Positions 33,925-44,830 of a DNA stretch of 64,000 bases are shown piece after piece. The notes beneath the pieces are model-generated. The model did not search any database and had not been told where the DNA came from. It saw nothing but the letters and a program-made list of their open reading frames with translations. Positions within the stretch are counted from its first letter, which is position 1. Each line of letters begins with the position of its first letter. Position numbers and translations under genes: made by a program. Source of the stretch: Palaemon carinicauda (lineage: Eukaryota > Arthropoda > Malacostraca > Decapoda > Palaemonidae); NCBI RefSeq assembly GCF_036898095.1, contig NC_090729.1, forward strand, positions 69,235,224 to 69,299,223. The letters run 5' to 3'.

Positions 33925-34900
33925 TCTTCCGCGTGCACGCGCCAACGGTCTTCCACGTGCCAATGCTCTTGCATCCGCGCGAGCCAACGGTCTTCCACGC
34001 GCCAATGCTCTTGCATGCGCGTGAATAGTCTTGCGCGCATGCGCGTGAATAGTCTTGCGCGCATGTGCGCCGACAGTCTTCCGCGCGCAGGCGTCAATGG
34101 TCTCCCGCGCGCGTGCCGATGGTCTTCCATGCATGCACGCCAATGCTCTTGCGCCCTCGCGTACCAATAGTCTTCCGCCTGCGCGCGCCAACAGTCTTCC
34201 GCCTGCGCGCGCGCCGACAGTTTTTCGCCTGTGCGCGCCGACAGTCTTCCGCCTGCGCGCGCGCCGACAGTCTTCCGCCTGCGCGCGCGCCGACAGTCTT
34301 CCGCCTGTGCGCGCGCCGACAGTCTTCCGCCAGCGCGCGCGCGCTCCGTCACTCTTCCGCGCGCAGGCGTCAACGGTCTCCCACATGCGTGCCAATGGTC
34401 TTCCATGTGTGCACGCCAATGCTCTTGCGCGCGGAAGAGTGTCGGAGCGCGCGCGGACGGAAGACTGTCGGCGAGCGCGCAGCCGACAGTCTTCCGCCTG
34501 CGCGCGCGCTGACAGTCTTCCGCCTGCGCGCGCGCCGACAGTCTTCCGTCCGCGCGCACTCCGACACTCTTCCGCGCGTAGGCGTCAACGGTCTCCCACA
34601 CGCGTGCCGATGGTCTTCCATGCATGCACGCCAATGCTCTTGCGCTCTCGCGTGCCAATAGTCTTCCGCCCATGCGCGTCAACAGTCTTCTGCCCGCGCG
34701 CGCACCGACAGTCTTCCGCCCGCGCGCGCGTGCCGACGGCCTTCCGCCCGCGCGCGCGTGCCGACGGCCTTCCGCCCGCGCCTTGTATGGACGGCCTTCT
34801 GCAGACGGTCTTCCGCCCCCGCGCATGCGCGCTGACGGTCTTCCGCGCGCACGTCCACAGACGGTCATCCGCGTGCACGCGCGCCGGCGGTCTTCCAGTT
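33925..34900. repeat. GC-rich minisatellite, 26-bp basic unit, with internal inversion
   Basis: The basic unit in the clean part (34230-34345) is 26 bp, of the form gcgccgacagtcttccgc plus ctgcgcgc. Longer variants contain ccaatgctcttgcg and gatggtcttccatgcatgc, which recur near 34088, 34366 and 34580 as a superunit. At 34428-34473 units are in inverted order relative to 34533-34578, giving a 46-bp near-perfect inverted repeat with a 59-bp spacer. CpG density is far above the surrounding DNA. Arg-rich ORFs on both strands follow from the repeat and are not genes. Confidence 0.92.
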
Positions 34901-35300
34901 TGCTGATCGCTAGGTCGCTGATCACCAGATCGCCAATTGCTAGCTCAACGCTGATCTTTGACCTCTAGTCCCTCCAATGACTAACAATCTCCTATTGCTA
35001 GCGTTCCAATCACCGATTGCTAGTCAATAACCAGTCATCAGCTTGCTGATCACTAGATCACCGTTGGGCAGCTCATCTTTCTTCGATCATTGAACTCAGC
35101 TCTCTGATCTCTGACCAGCCCATCTTCAGCTTGCTGATCTCTGACCAACCAGGAGGGACCATAGTCAGTTCGCTGATCTCTAGCTCACCATTGGCTCACA
35201 GACCGCCGATTCACCGATCATCGGTAATTCGCCAGCAGTTCGTGACTCGGACTTACTAGTCAACCTCTGCCCGTAGTTCCCTAGGTCAGAAGTTATACAA

Positions 35301-35629
35301 CATACTTCTCGCTACTGGCTGTTCACCATCACACTAAAGTGATCGTCAAACGTTCGACAACCCTCATCAAAGGCTTGTCGACAGGGAACTATTTGCGAGC
35401 ATTCTCCAACTGCACAGTAACCACGATACCCAACCGTTAACCATTGATTAACATTCGCCAGATTGATTCTATTCGAAGGAATAGCATCAATCCCATCAGG
35501 GCACATGGTAAGGCTAAGCGTTGCCTTCTGTTAGTGAAAGGAATTCTCTCTCAGGGAAGAATTCATACACTTCGTGTCGCGTCTGATCCTTTACGACACG
35601 AGTCAAGACTCCAGCGTCAACAATCTTCC
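35301..35629 (+). other. Short region between the gag repeats and the RT of DIRS-B1
   Basis: About 330 bases with no recognised motif. The + strand has fragments only. It corresponds in position to the gag C-terminus and the RT N-terminal part in DIRS-B2. Confidence 0.5.
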
Positions 35630-36110
35630 TTGAAAAAGGATCTGCAAGGAGCTGTCCCTTTGGGTCGATTTCCATGCCATGTTGGAGTTTGAACAAGGGC
35701 TAAGACCTAAGGTCATCATTTGCACACTGGACCTAAAGGACACATACTTCCTGGCCCAAACCATCCATCTAGGAAGGTTGGAAGATTCAGTCTAGACAAA
35801 CAAGAAACGCCAGTTCAGGGCACTGTGCTTCGGTCTTTCCACTACAGCCATCCTGGCCCCACAGGATTGGCTTCTGTCTCCTCCATGTCGGGACAACTGA
35901 CTGACCTTAGCAGACTTAGTGGCAACCTTGCATTAGCACCGGAACTTCTGAAGTCTTTTTACCAAGATCCAGTGATCAAGGTAAACCTGCGGAAGTCTTC
36001 CCTACTTCCCTCCCAAAAGACTGGTGTATCTGGGAATGATTCTAGACACCAATCTCCACAAAACCTCAAAAACGAGAACAACTCCCATTCCAGAGTGACT
36101 TGAGTCTGAC
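35630..36110 (+). pseudogene. RT: DIRS-B1 reverse transcriptase remnant
   Basis: The + strand reads, in shifting frames, a segment equivalent to motif A of DIRS-B2 (VIICTLDLKDTYFLAQ near 35712-35758), then FRALCFGLSTTA (motif B region, near 35816-35850), then LADLVATLH and RLVYLGMILDTNL near 36020-36060. The equivalent of the YLDD box has been lost or changed near 35890. Alignment to 49980-50350 of DIRS-B2 is clear over these blocks. Several stops and frameshifts: dead. Confidence 0.75.
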
Positions 36111-36960
36111 TGGAATCATGCCCTTGATCTCCCAGACATTCTGACCCCCATGGGACCAGAAGTTTGAAAGTACCTCAAGGGATGGGTGTCAGTCAAGAAT
36201 CTACAGAGCGGTATAACCTTCTCATCCTTCCCTACCCCTCGGACTTGGTGCTGTGCTTAGAACACATCAAAAGAAGAGAGGAGGGACCATAGTGCTGCAC
36301 CACACGACCTCAGCCCTCTGGACAGAGTCTGAAAGTACCTTCACTTAAATCGTTTAAGAGATGAAGGCCAACTTTCCGGTCCTTCAGCAGCCTCATCAGT
36401 TCCAAATAGACCACTCAGTTATGTGATGGACGAAAACACCACACACCACATAGAGGCTCACATCAGCAAGCAAGAAGGAACTTGCTCGTAGCCTCTTCCC
36501 ATATAACAGTATAAACACTAAGATGGGCCAAAGTCCGTTCGGTACCACTATCAGCCCGCTTCATTCCAGATTAGTAGAACGTGCTCGCCGACAATCTGTG
36601 CACAGCATCTCAGATAAGGTATACCGAATGGTCTTTGGATAGCCTTGTAGCCAACAAAGTCCCGACTTTACGGGGTCCTGCAACTAGGGATCTGTTCGCA
36701 ACGCTCTTGTAACTCAGGCTGCCGTTGCTCCCCAGCCCTAGACCCCAATTGTCTCTGGGAACAACGTTGGGTACAAGAATGACGTTTACGTCTCCTCCCT
36801 GTTTTGTCTAGAGAAGTGCACTCAAGAAGGCTAGAACATCTGTCAGCCTCTCAAGGACTCTCCTAGCTCCGCTATGGCATTATGCAGAACGGTTTCCAAA
36901 CCTTTTGCAGCTCCTGATAGAGACTCCCAGAACCCTCTCCACATCACAGACAACCCACTT
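36111..36960 (+). pseudogene. RH: DIRS-B1 post-RT region with DLFAT block
   Basis: Mostly unreadable. Near 36680-36720 the + strand reads DLFATLL and nearby Pro-rich sequence, the start of the domain that follows RNase H in DIRS polyproteins. A segment near 36800-36900 matches 50640-50720 of DIRS-B2 (block ctccgctatggcat-atgcagaa). RNase H catalytic residues are not visible. Only the placement is supported. Confidence 0.5.
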
Positions 36961-37420
36961 CGACACCTACCAGCAATAGTGGAATCCTCGAGTATATACA
37001 AGAGGAAAAGACCCCCTATTCAGTTTTGACAGGTAAAGAGGATCACTCAACCTTGATCCTTCACCTTCAAACTGAAAGTAAGGGACATCCTCTCATCAAT
37101 AGACCTTTTCTAACTCATACGGACTTACAACTTGCCTTTCTCCAGTCGGAATTGAGACCTTCCTCTCGGAACATGGTTCAAATTCTCCGATCTCTAAAGA
37201 GACCTCCTTATGTTCCACTTCACCAGGCAACAAATTTTCACCTGATTTAAGAAGACATTGTTCGTCTACTCTCTGACAGCAACCATACGAGTCATGGAAC
37301 TTTATGGTCTCTCTTTCGACATCGCCTCTTAATGAGAAGGGCAAAGGCAATGTTCAGTTTCGTCCCTGAGTATGTCACCAGACACAGTCTCCAGAGGTGA
37401 CGGATCCTACACAAGTCTCC
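36961..37420 (+). pseudogene. YR: DIRS-B1 tyrosine recombinase, N-terminal half
   Basis: Matches DIRS-B2 50930-51360. The catalytic Arg box is recognisable as [14 protein letters not shown] near 37285-37326 (AKRVVELHGFSYDIA in DIRS-B2). Upstream, frames with stops cover the core-binding domain. The gene is cut after this block by short cggcatagcc/gcgtagccg repeats (37435-37505), the MITE at 37517 and the satellite array. Its C-terminal end resumes near 42580. Confidence 0.75.
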
Positions 37421-37516
37421 ACTCGGTGGGATTGAGACGTTTCGGCATAGCCCATTTGGCGTCGCCGTTTCGGTGTGGCCAGTTAGGCGTAGCCGATTCA
37501 GCATCAGAATTTTTTG

Positions 37517-37551
37517 GCGGAGAGACTGTTGGCCGTCAACTATAAGTTTGT

Positions 37552-37632
<81 letters not shown>

Positions 37633-37664
37633 TACAAACTAATAGTTGACGGCCAACAGTCTCT

Positions 37665-37668
<4 letters not shown>
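37517..37668. mobile_element. Foldback MITE-like element with 37-bp terminal inverted repeats
   Basis: Bases 37517-37553 and 37632-37668 are inverted copies with one mismatch (ends gcggagagactgttggcc and ggccaacagtctctccgc). The core is an AT dinucleotide run. Total 152 bp, non-coding. The flank on the right is again an AT run to 37715, so a TA or ATAT target is possible but cannot be resolved. Confidence 0.85.
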
Positions 37669-37715
<47 letters not shown>

Positions 37716-37718
<3 letters not shown>

Positions 37719-40700
37719 TTCTACCTCATACTTGGGATTGAATGCTGGCCCCTTCTAATGAAAGGCCAGGTCGATACCAACCATGCCACGAGAGGCCATA
37801 AAAGAAGTCGGAACCTAACAGCTAATCTGCAGTTCAGGATTTACCTTGCGAGGCATCAGTCTCTTACCAGCGAGTTTTCCCAGACTTCCTGGCCCATCAC
37901 GTGACACAATCGATAGTATTTCATTCAAATTACCCCTAATGAGTCAATATGGATAAATATCAACACAACATCGTATTCAAATAGAAATAAATTTCTACCT
38001 CATACTTGGGATCGAACACTGGCCCCTTCTATTGAAAGGCCAGGTCGATACCAACCATGCCACGAGAGGCCATAAAAGAAGTTGGAACGTAACTGCTAAT
38101 CTGCAGTTCACTATTTACCTGGCGAGACATCAGTCTCTTACCAGCGAGTTTTCCCCAACTTCCCGACCCACCACGTGACACAATTGATAGTAATTCATTC
38201 GAATTACCCCTAATGAGTCAATATGGATAAATATCAACACAACATCGTGTTCAAATAGAAATAAATTTCTACCTTGTACTTGGGATGGAATGCTGGCCCC
38301 TTCTAATGAAAGGCCAGGTCGATACCAACCATGCCACGAGAGGCCATAAAAGAAGTCGGAACCTAACTGCTAATCTGCAGTTCAGGATTCACCTGGCGAG
38401 ACAGTCTCTTACCAGCGAGTTTTCCCCGACTTCCCGGCCCACCATGTGACATAATTGATAGTAATTCATTCAAATTACCCCTAATGAGTCAATATGGATA
38501 AATATCAACACAGCATCGTGTTCAAATGGAAATAAATTTCTACCTCATACTTGAGATCGAACGCTGGCCCCTTCAAATGAAAGGCCAGGTCGATACCAAC
38601 CATGCCACGAGAGTCCATAAAAGAAGTCAGAACCTAACTGCTAATCTGCAGTTCGGGATTTACCTAGCGAGACATCAGTCTCTTACCAGCGAGTTTTCCC
38701 CCGACTTCCCGGCCCACCACGTGATACAATTGATAGTAATTCATTCAAATTACCCCTAATGAGTCAATATGGATAAATATCAACACAACATCGTGTTCAA
38801 ATGGAAATAAATTTCTACCTCATACTTGAGATTGAACGCTGGCCCCTTCTAATGAAAGGCCAGGTCGATACCAACCATGCCACGAGAGTCCATAAAAGAA
38901 TTCGGAACCTAACTGCTAATCTGCAGTTCGGGATTTACCTGGCGAGACATCATTCTCTTACCAGCGAGTTTTCCCCGACTTCCCGGCCCACCATGTGACA
39001 TAATTGATAGTAATTCATTCAAATTACCCCTAATGAGTCAATATGGATAAATATCAACAAAACATCGTGTTCAAATGGAAATAGATTTCTACCTCATACT
39101 TGAGATTGAACGCTGGCCCCTTCTAATGAAAGGCCAGGTCGATACCAACCATGCCACGAGAGGCCATAAAAGAAGTCGGAACCTAATTGCTAATCTGCAG
39201 TTCAGGATTCACCTGGCGAGACAGTCTCTTACCAGCGAGTTTTCCCCGACTTTCCGGCCCACCATGTGACATAATTGATAGTAATTCATTTAAATTACCC
39301 CTAATGAGTCAATATGGATAAATATCAACACAACATCGTGTTCAAATGGAAATAAATTTCTACCTCATACTTGAGATTGAACCCTGGCCCCTTCTAATGA
39401 AAGGCCATGTCGATACCAACCATGCCACGAGAGGCCATAAAAGAAGTCGGAACCTAACTGCTAATCTGCAGTTCAGGATTCACCTGGCGAGACAGTCTCT
39501 TACCAGCGAGTTTTCCCCGACTTCCCGGCCCACCATGTGACATAATTGATAGTAATTCATTCAAATTACCCCTAATGAGTCAATATGGATAAATATCAAC
39601 ACAACATCGTGTTCAATGGAAATAAATTTCTACCTCATACTTGAGATCGAACGCTGGCCCCTTCTAATGAAAGGCCAGGTCGATACCAACCATGCCACGA
39701 GAGTCCATAAAAGAAGTCGGAACCTAACTGCTAATCTGCAGTTCGGGATTTACCTGGCGAGACATCAGTCTCTTACCAGCGAGTTTTCCCCGACTTCCCG
39801 GCCCACCATGTGACATAATTGATAGTAATTCATTCAAATTACCCCTAATGAGTCAATATGGATAAATATCAACACAACATCGTGTTCAAATGGAAATAAA
39901 TTTCTACCTCATACTTGGGATCGAACGCTGGCCCCTTCTAATGAAAGGCCAGGTCGATACCAACCATGCCACGAGAGGCCATAAAAGAAGTCGGAACCTA
40001 ACTGCTAATCAGCAGTTAGGGATTTACCTGGCGAGACATCAGTCTCTTACCAGCGAGTTTTCCCCCGACTTCCCGGCCCACCACGTAACACAATTGATAG
40101 TAATTCATTCAAATTACGCCTAATGAGTCAGTATGGATAAATATCAACACAACATCATGTTCAAATAGAAATAAATTTCTACCTCTTACTTGGGATCGAA
40201 CACTGGCCCCTTCTAATGAAAGGCCAGGTCGATACCAACCATGCCACGAGAGGCCATAAAAGAAGTCGGAACCTAACTGCTAATCTGCAGTTCGGGATTT
40301 ACCTGGCGAGACATCAGTCTCTTACCAGCGAGTTCTCCCCGACTTCCCGGCCCACCATGTGACATAATTGATAGTAATTCATTCAAATTACCCCTAAGGA
40401 GTCAATATGGATAAATATCAACACAACATCCTGTTCAAATGGAAATAAATTTCTACCTCATACTTGAGATCGAACGCTGGCCCCTTCTAATGAAAGGCCA
40501 GGTCGATACCAACCATGCCACGAGAGTCCATAAAAGAAGTCGGAACCTAACTGCTAATCTGCAGTTCGGGATTTACCTGGCGAGACATCAGTCTCTTACC
40601 AGCGAGTTTTCCCCGATTTCCCGGCCCACCATGTGACATAATTGATAGTAATTCATTCAAATTACGCCTAATGAGTCAGTATGGATAAATATCAACACAA

Positions 40701-42560
40701 CATCATGTTCAAATAGAAATAAATTTCTACCTCATACTTGAGATCGAATGCTGGCCCCTTCTAATGAAAGGCCAGGTCGATACCAATCATTCCACGAGAG
40801 GCCATAAAAGAAGTCGGAACCTAACTGCTAATCTGCAGTTCGGGATTTACCTGGCGAGACATCAGTCTCTTACCAGCGAGTTTTCCCCGACTTCCCGGCC
40901 CACCATGTGACATAATTGATAGTAATTCATTCAAATTACCCCTAATGAGTCAATATGGATAAATATCAACACAACATCGTGTTCAAATAGAAATAAATTT
41001 CTACCTCATACTTGGGATCGAACGCTGGCCCCTTCTAATGAAAGGCCAGGTCGATACCAATCATGCCACGAGAGGCCATAAAAGAAGTCGGAATCGAACT
41101 GCTAATCTGCAGTTCAGACTTTACCTGTCGAGACATCAGTCTCTTACCAGCGAGTTTTCCCCGATTTCCCGGCCCACCATGTGACATAATTGATAGTAAT
41201 TCATTCAAATTACGCCTAATGAGTCAGTATGGATAAATATCAACACAACATCGTGTTCAAATGGAAATAAATTTCTACCTCATACTTGGGATCGAACGCT
41301 GGCCCCTTCTAATGAAAGGCCAGGTCGATACCAACCATGCCACGAGAGGCCATAAAAGAAGTCGGAACCTAACTGCTAATCTGCAGTTCGGGATTTACCT
41401 GGCGAGACATCAGTCTCTTACCAGCGAGTTTTCCCCCGACTTCCCGGCCCACCACGTAACACAATTGATAGTAATTCATTCAAATTACGCCTAATGAGTC
41501 AGTATGGATAAATATCAACACAACATCATGTTCAAATAGAAATAAATTTCTACCTCTTACTTGGGATCGAACGCTGGCCCCTTCTAATGAAAGGCCAGGT
41601 CGATACCAACCATGCCACGAGAGGCCATAAAAGAAGTCGGAACCTAACCGCTAATCTGCAGTTCGGGATTTACCTGGCGAGACATCAGTCTCTTACCAGC
41701 GAGTTCTCCCCGACTTCCCGGCCCACCATGTGACATAATTGATAGTAATTCATTCAAATTACCCCTAAGGAGTCAATATGGATAAATATCAACACAACAT
41801 CGTGTTCAAATGGAAATAAATTTCTACCTCATACTTGAGATCGAACGCTGGCCCCTTCTAATGAAAGGCCAGGTCGATACCAACCATGCCACGAGAGTCC
41901 ATAAAAGAAGTCGGAACCTAACTGCTAATCTGCAGTTCGGGATTTACCTGGCGAGACATCAGTCTCTTACCAGCGAGTTTTCCCCGATTTCCCGGCCCAC
42001 CATGTGACATAATTGATAGTAATTCATTCAAATTACGCCTAATGAGTCAGTATGGATAAATATCAACACAACATCATGTTCAAATAGAAATAAATTTCTA
42101 CCTCATACTTGAGATCGAACGCTGGCCCCTTCTAATGAAAGGCCAGGTCGATACCAATCATTCCACGAGAGGCCGTAAAAGAAGTCGGAACCTAACTGCT
42201 AATCTGCAGTTCGGGATTTACCTGGCGAGACATCAGTCTCTTACCAGCGAGTTTTCCCCGACTTCCCGGCCCACCATGTGACATAATTGATAGTAATTCA
42301 TTCAAATTACCCCTAATGAGTCAATATGGATAAATATCAACACAACATCGTGTTCAAATAGAAATAAATTTCTACCTCATACTTGGGATCGAACGCTGGC
42401 CCCTTCTAATGAAAGGCCAGGTCGATACCAATCATGCCACGAGAGGCCATAAAAGAAGTCGGAATCGAACTGCTAATCTGCAGTTCAGGCTTTACCTGTC
42501 GAGACATCAGTCTCTTACCAGCGAGTTTTCCCCGATTTCCCGGCCCACCACGTGACACAA
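37716..42560. repeat. Satellite array, ~274-bp unit, 18 copies
   Basis: Units start at ttctacctcatac-type sequence near 37717, 37989, 38263, 38535, 38810, 39084, 39355, 39625, 39899, 40174, 40448, 40722, 40997, 41270, 41545, 41819, 42094 and 42368. Each contains ggccccttctaatgaaaggcc (or a variant), a ctgcag palindrome and taccagcgagtt. Spacing is 270-275 bp. Units 9-13 and 14-18 match pairwise at an offset of 1371 bp, a 5-unit higher-order repeat. Minus-strand modules resemble tRNA halves (gttcgatcccaag and agttcgattcc B-box-like). The short ORFs beginning MEINFYLIL in most units are products of the repeat. Confidence 0.95.
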
Positions 42561-43230
42561 TGAATTACTATCAATAGCTATGCCCCTGGTCCTTCTTAGC
42601 AGACTACTCTGTGATGCAGGTTTTACAAGAAAGGATGTGAATGCTCCAGGTGACTTTCACAACCTTTCTCCTGCAAGACGTGACCCACACGAAACTCCAT
42701 CCGATCTCTATCGGTCTGGTGGTGGCTGCAAAACAGCTGATTGTATACCTCGAGCTCCTTTTTGGACAAGTAGCAGAAGGTTGAGGGCACTGTTACCCGG
42801 TTTAAGTCTGCGTGAATGAAGATTTGACTGGCTCTTATTCTTTTCTTCATCCTACCCTCTCGCAGGGAAAGCAGCATCCTGGATTCTCTGCATAAGCTGA
42901 CCTCAAACCACTGCAGGTAAACCATGCTCCCTTGTGTACCTAGTATTAAGCTAACACTGTTGCGTCCCCATACCCTGGCGAGGTGGTATTGGGAAAGTCT
43001 TGGTTACATCAGGTTTTTCCTGCAATAGACTCTGAATAACTTTACCCAGACAGTCACACTTCTGCATGTCTCAACACACAGCTTGCATAGGCTGCGAACC
43101 TTGCGTAGGAAGGTTTTAGCGAGGGCAGGGACTCCTTATTTTTGAGTACTAACGTACTCAGATAAGGAGCCCCCGGGTAAAGCCAAAAGCCAGATTGTCA
43201 GGAACGTCTACCCTTCCTAATGGGTGAGTC
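42561..43230 (+). pseudogene. YR: DIRS-B1 recombinase C-terminus and 3' untranslated region
   Basis: After a small inverted piece of the satellite (42558-42576), bases 42580-42960 align with DIRS-B2 51715-52060. Shared blocks are aagacgtgacccaca, ctatcggtc-tgtggtggctgc and ggttgagggca-tg. In DIRS-B2 the first part encodes the end of the recombinase, including the HYLKD segment with the nucleophile. Here the corresponding region is altered (cacaacctttctcctg). The rest is 3' UTR. No ORF of its own. Confidence 0.7.
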
Positions 43231-43331
43231 ACCCCTAATAAATAGTGTGGTTTGTATTCCAGTTATGGAACAAATGACAAATTCGTAGATAATTTGTATT
43301 TTTCCTAACTATAAAAACCTTAGCTATTTAT
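43231..43331 (+). repeat. Internal complementary region (ICR) of DIRS-B1
   Basis: Bases 43231-43277 are the reverse complement of the left end 31592-31638. Bases 43274-43331 are the reverse complement of the right end 43532-43589. The two halves overlap by the four bases atga, the complement of the tcat shared by the element ends. This is the junction expected from a circular intermediate and is the diagnostic DIRS feature. Confidence 0.92.
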
Positions 43332-43339
43332 ACAAACTT

Positions 43340-43589
43340 GCCCGCCAGCCCTATCCCCCTTGAAGTCCTACCTCCAAGCAAAGTGACTAAATCACAGGTG
43401 TGTGAACGGGAGTGGTAGCAAGCTACCCCCCCACCTCACCCAGCTCCCCCGCTAACTAGTGGTGTGGCTAGTTAACCCTCACTAGATTTTAATGGCTCGT
43501 CATTTCAGCTCCGCCAAAAGTATAACCCCTAATAAATAGCTAAGGTTTGTATAGTTAGGAAAAATACAAATTATCTACGAATTTGTCAT
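43340..43589 (-). repeat. Right inverted terminal repeat of DIRS-B1
   Basis: Inverse of 31630-31770 over 43380-43540. The outer end pairs with the ICR (gctaaggtttgtatagttagg and the following bases). The copy has an extra gtgaggtggggggg-type stretch (in inverse) that is absent from the left ITR. Confidence 0.9.
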
Positions 43590-44392
43590 ACTATGTTTTA
43601 AGAATTTGAAATTAAATCCCTTATATGTTGGTATGTAGCCCTTTATTTTTCATTATGTATATTTTTTTCAACTTTTTTGCTATACATTATGCATTTTAAT
43701 AGACAACCAAACAAGAGCAACTCATTAAATGGTTATTAAGTAGCTTAGAGCATAAAATAATTTCTCGTCTAGTAAATCATATGCAGTATAATACTGTACA
43801 TATTTACCTATCATTCGAGAAGTTAATTTTCAATTACTGTATATATTTAATGAGCTATACAGATTTGTACAATGTGTACCTTTTTATATGAGCAGTGTAG
43901 CATTTTTATCTAAATTAAACATTGTTAGACACATTCCTATTGTAGGTTTTGTGATTGCTTGATACCTATTCAATTTTGCCTTACACCTTAATTGTGTAAC
44001 TGGCCTTCTCCAGTACTATGGTGGTTAAGTTGGTCCGTCTTTAAAGTTGAATTGCAATAGATTTTATTTTACAAGTTTATGATGGTTTTGGAAATCCTTC
44101 ATTTTCTTACACAACTTTTTCACAATAAGTTGATGGTAGTAGATAGAACCATTTGCATTTCTGTTGTAATTGCCCCTGTATTTCGAAGTACAGTCTACTG
44201 TATTCATTATGTTCTTATACAATGTAAAGTATGAATATATTTCTTACATTTCCTCAATTTGCTGGTGTTGTAGACAATACCATTCTAATATAATAAAGCA
44301 GCCTCTGAAGAGGGGAGATTCTTCATCCACCAAAGAATCTTTCCCTTATTTTTTTTATCTAGTGTTGTAGATGTCAAGATTGGAACTTTAGT
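43590..44392. other. AT-rich stretch with no recognised feature
   Basis: Similar in composition to 29114-31591 and probably its continuation before DIRS-B1 inserted. No ORF, RNA gene or terminal repeat seen. Confidence 0.6.
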
Positions 44393-44626
44393 CATTCACA
44401 CACTAAAAACCTTACGCTATTTTTTATGAATTATCTTTCTGGGAAGCTGGAAGACTAGCTATTAAGATTCTTAAGCGAGGTGGTAACTACCCAAACCGCT
44501 AGATAACCGGAGTTGTTGGAGTTGCCAGGTACCCCTATCACTCGCGCACCAGTGAAACCGAGTCACTTCTTTCTTTTGGCTTGAGGAGAACGGAAGTGTC
44601 CGCTCTCTGCTCTCAAAAGACTTGGC

Positions 44627-44830
44627 CATTATGTGTTCCCATACTAACAAACCTTCCATTATTTATGTGGATATTCTTTCAGCGTCAGCTGGAGGCAGCC
44701 ATTAGACTCTTAAGTGTGAGGCGGCAACCCTACCTAACTGCTTGTACGGGTAGGTTGGGGGCTACCCAGCCGCCTCTATATATACTCTCACAGCGGTGAT
44801 AGACGTTACTTTTTCTTTTGGCTCAGTAAA
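44627..44830 (+). repeat. Left inverted terminal repeat of DIRS-B2
   Basis: The block ttatttatgtggatattctttcag (44660-44683) and the blocks agctggaggcagccattagac, cccagccgcc and ctcacagc-gtgatagacgt are the inverse of 52490-52620. The outer end pairs with the ICR. Confidence 0.85.

Larger units (their letters stand above)
32040..35300 (+). pseudogene. gag: DIRS-B1 gag-like region with massive tandem-repeat expansion
   Basis: By position between the ITR and the RT this is the gag ORF region, and its start (near 32040-32280) contains a Cys-rich stretch as in related copies. The rest is dominated by two tandem arrays (33125-33800 and 33925-34900, listed separately) and a tail of ctgatcnctag-type short repeats (34900-35260). 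Translated products are repetitive Arg-rich peptides in several frames on both strands. In DIRS-C the same region encodes short repeats such as RHSPV and RSPAR, so a low-complexity gag domain that expands by slippage is a plausible origin. No continuous gag frame remains. Confidence 0.5.

Noticed and set aside
33817..34925. Arg-rich ORFs up to 335 codons on both strands
   Set aside because: They arise because the minisatellite lacks stops in several frames; both strands and several frames are equally open.
38526..42007. Repeated family of 64-77 aa ORFs starting MEINFYLIL
   Set aside because: Each is one frame of a satellite unit; variants include frame changes between units, with no sign of protein constraint.
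37716..42560. CRISPR-like array
   Set aside because: Units are contiguous 274-bp repeats without unique spacers, in a eukaryotic genome.
37716..42560. Functional tRNA genes
   Set aside because: The resemblance is limited to A/B-box-like blocks; anticodon arms are not convincing and units vary.
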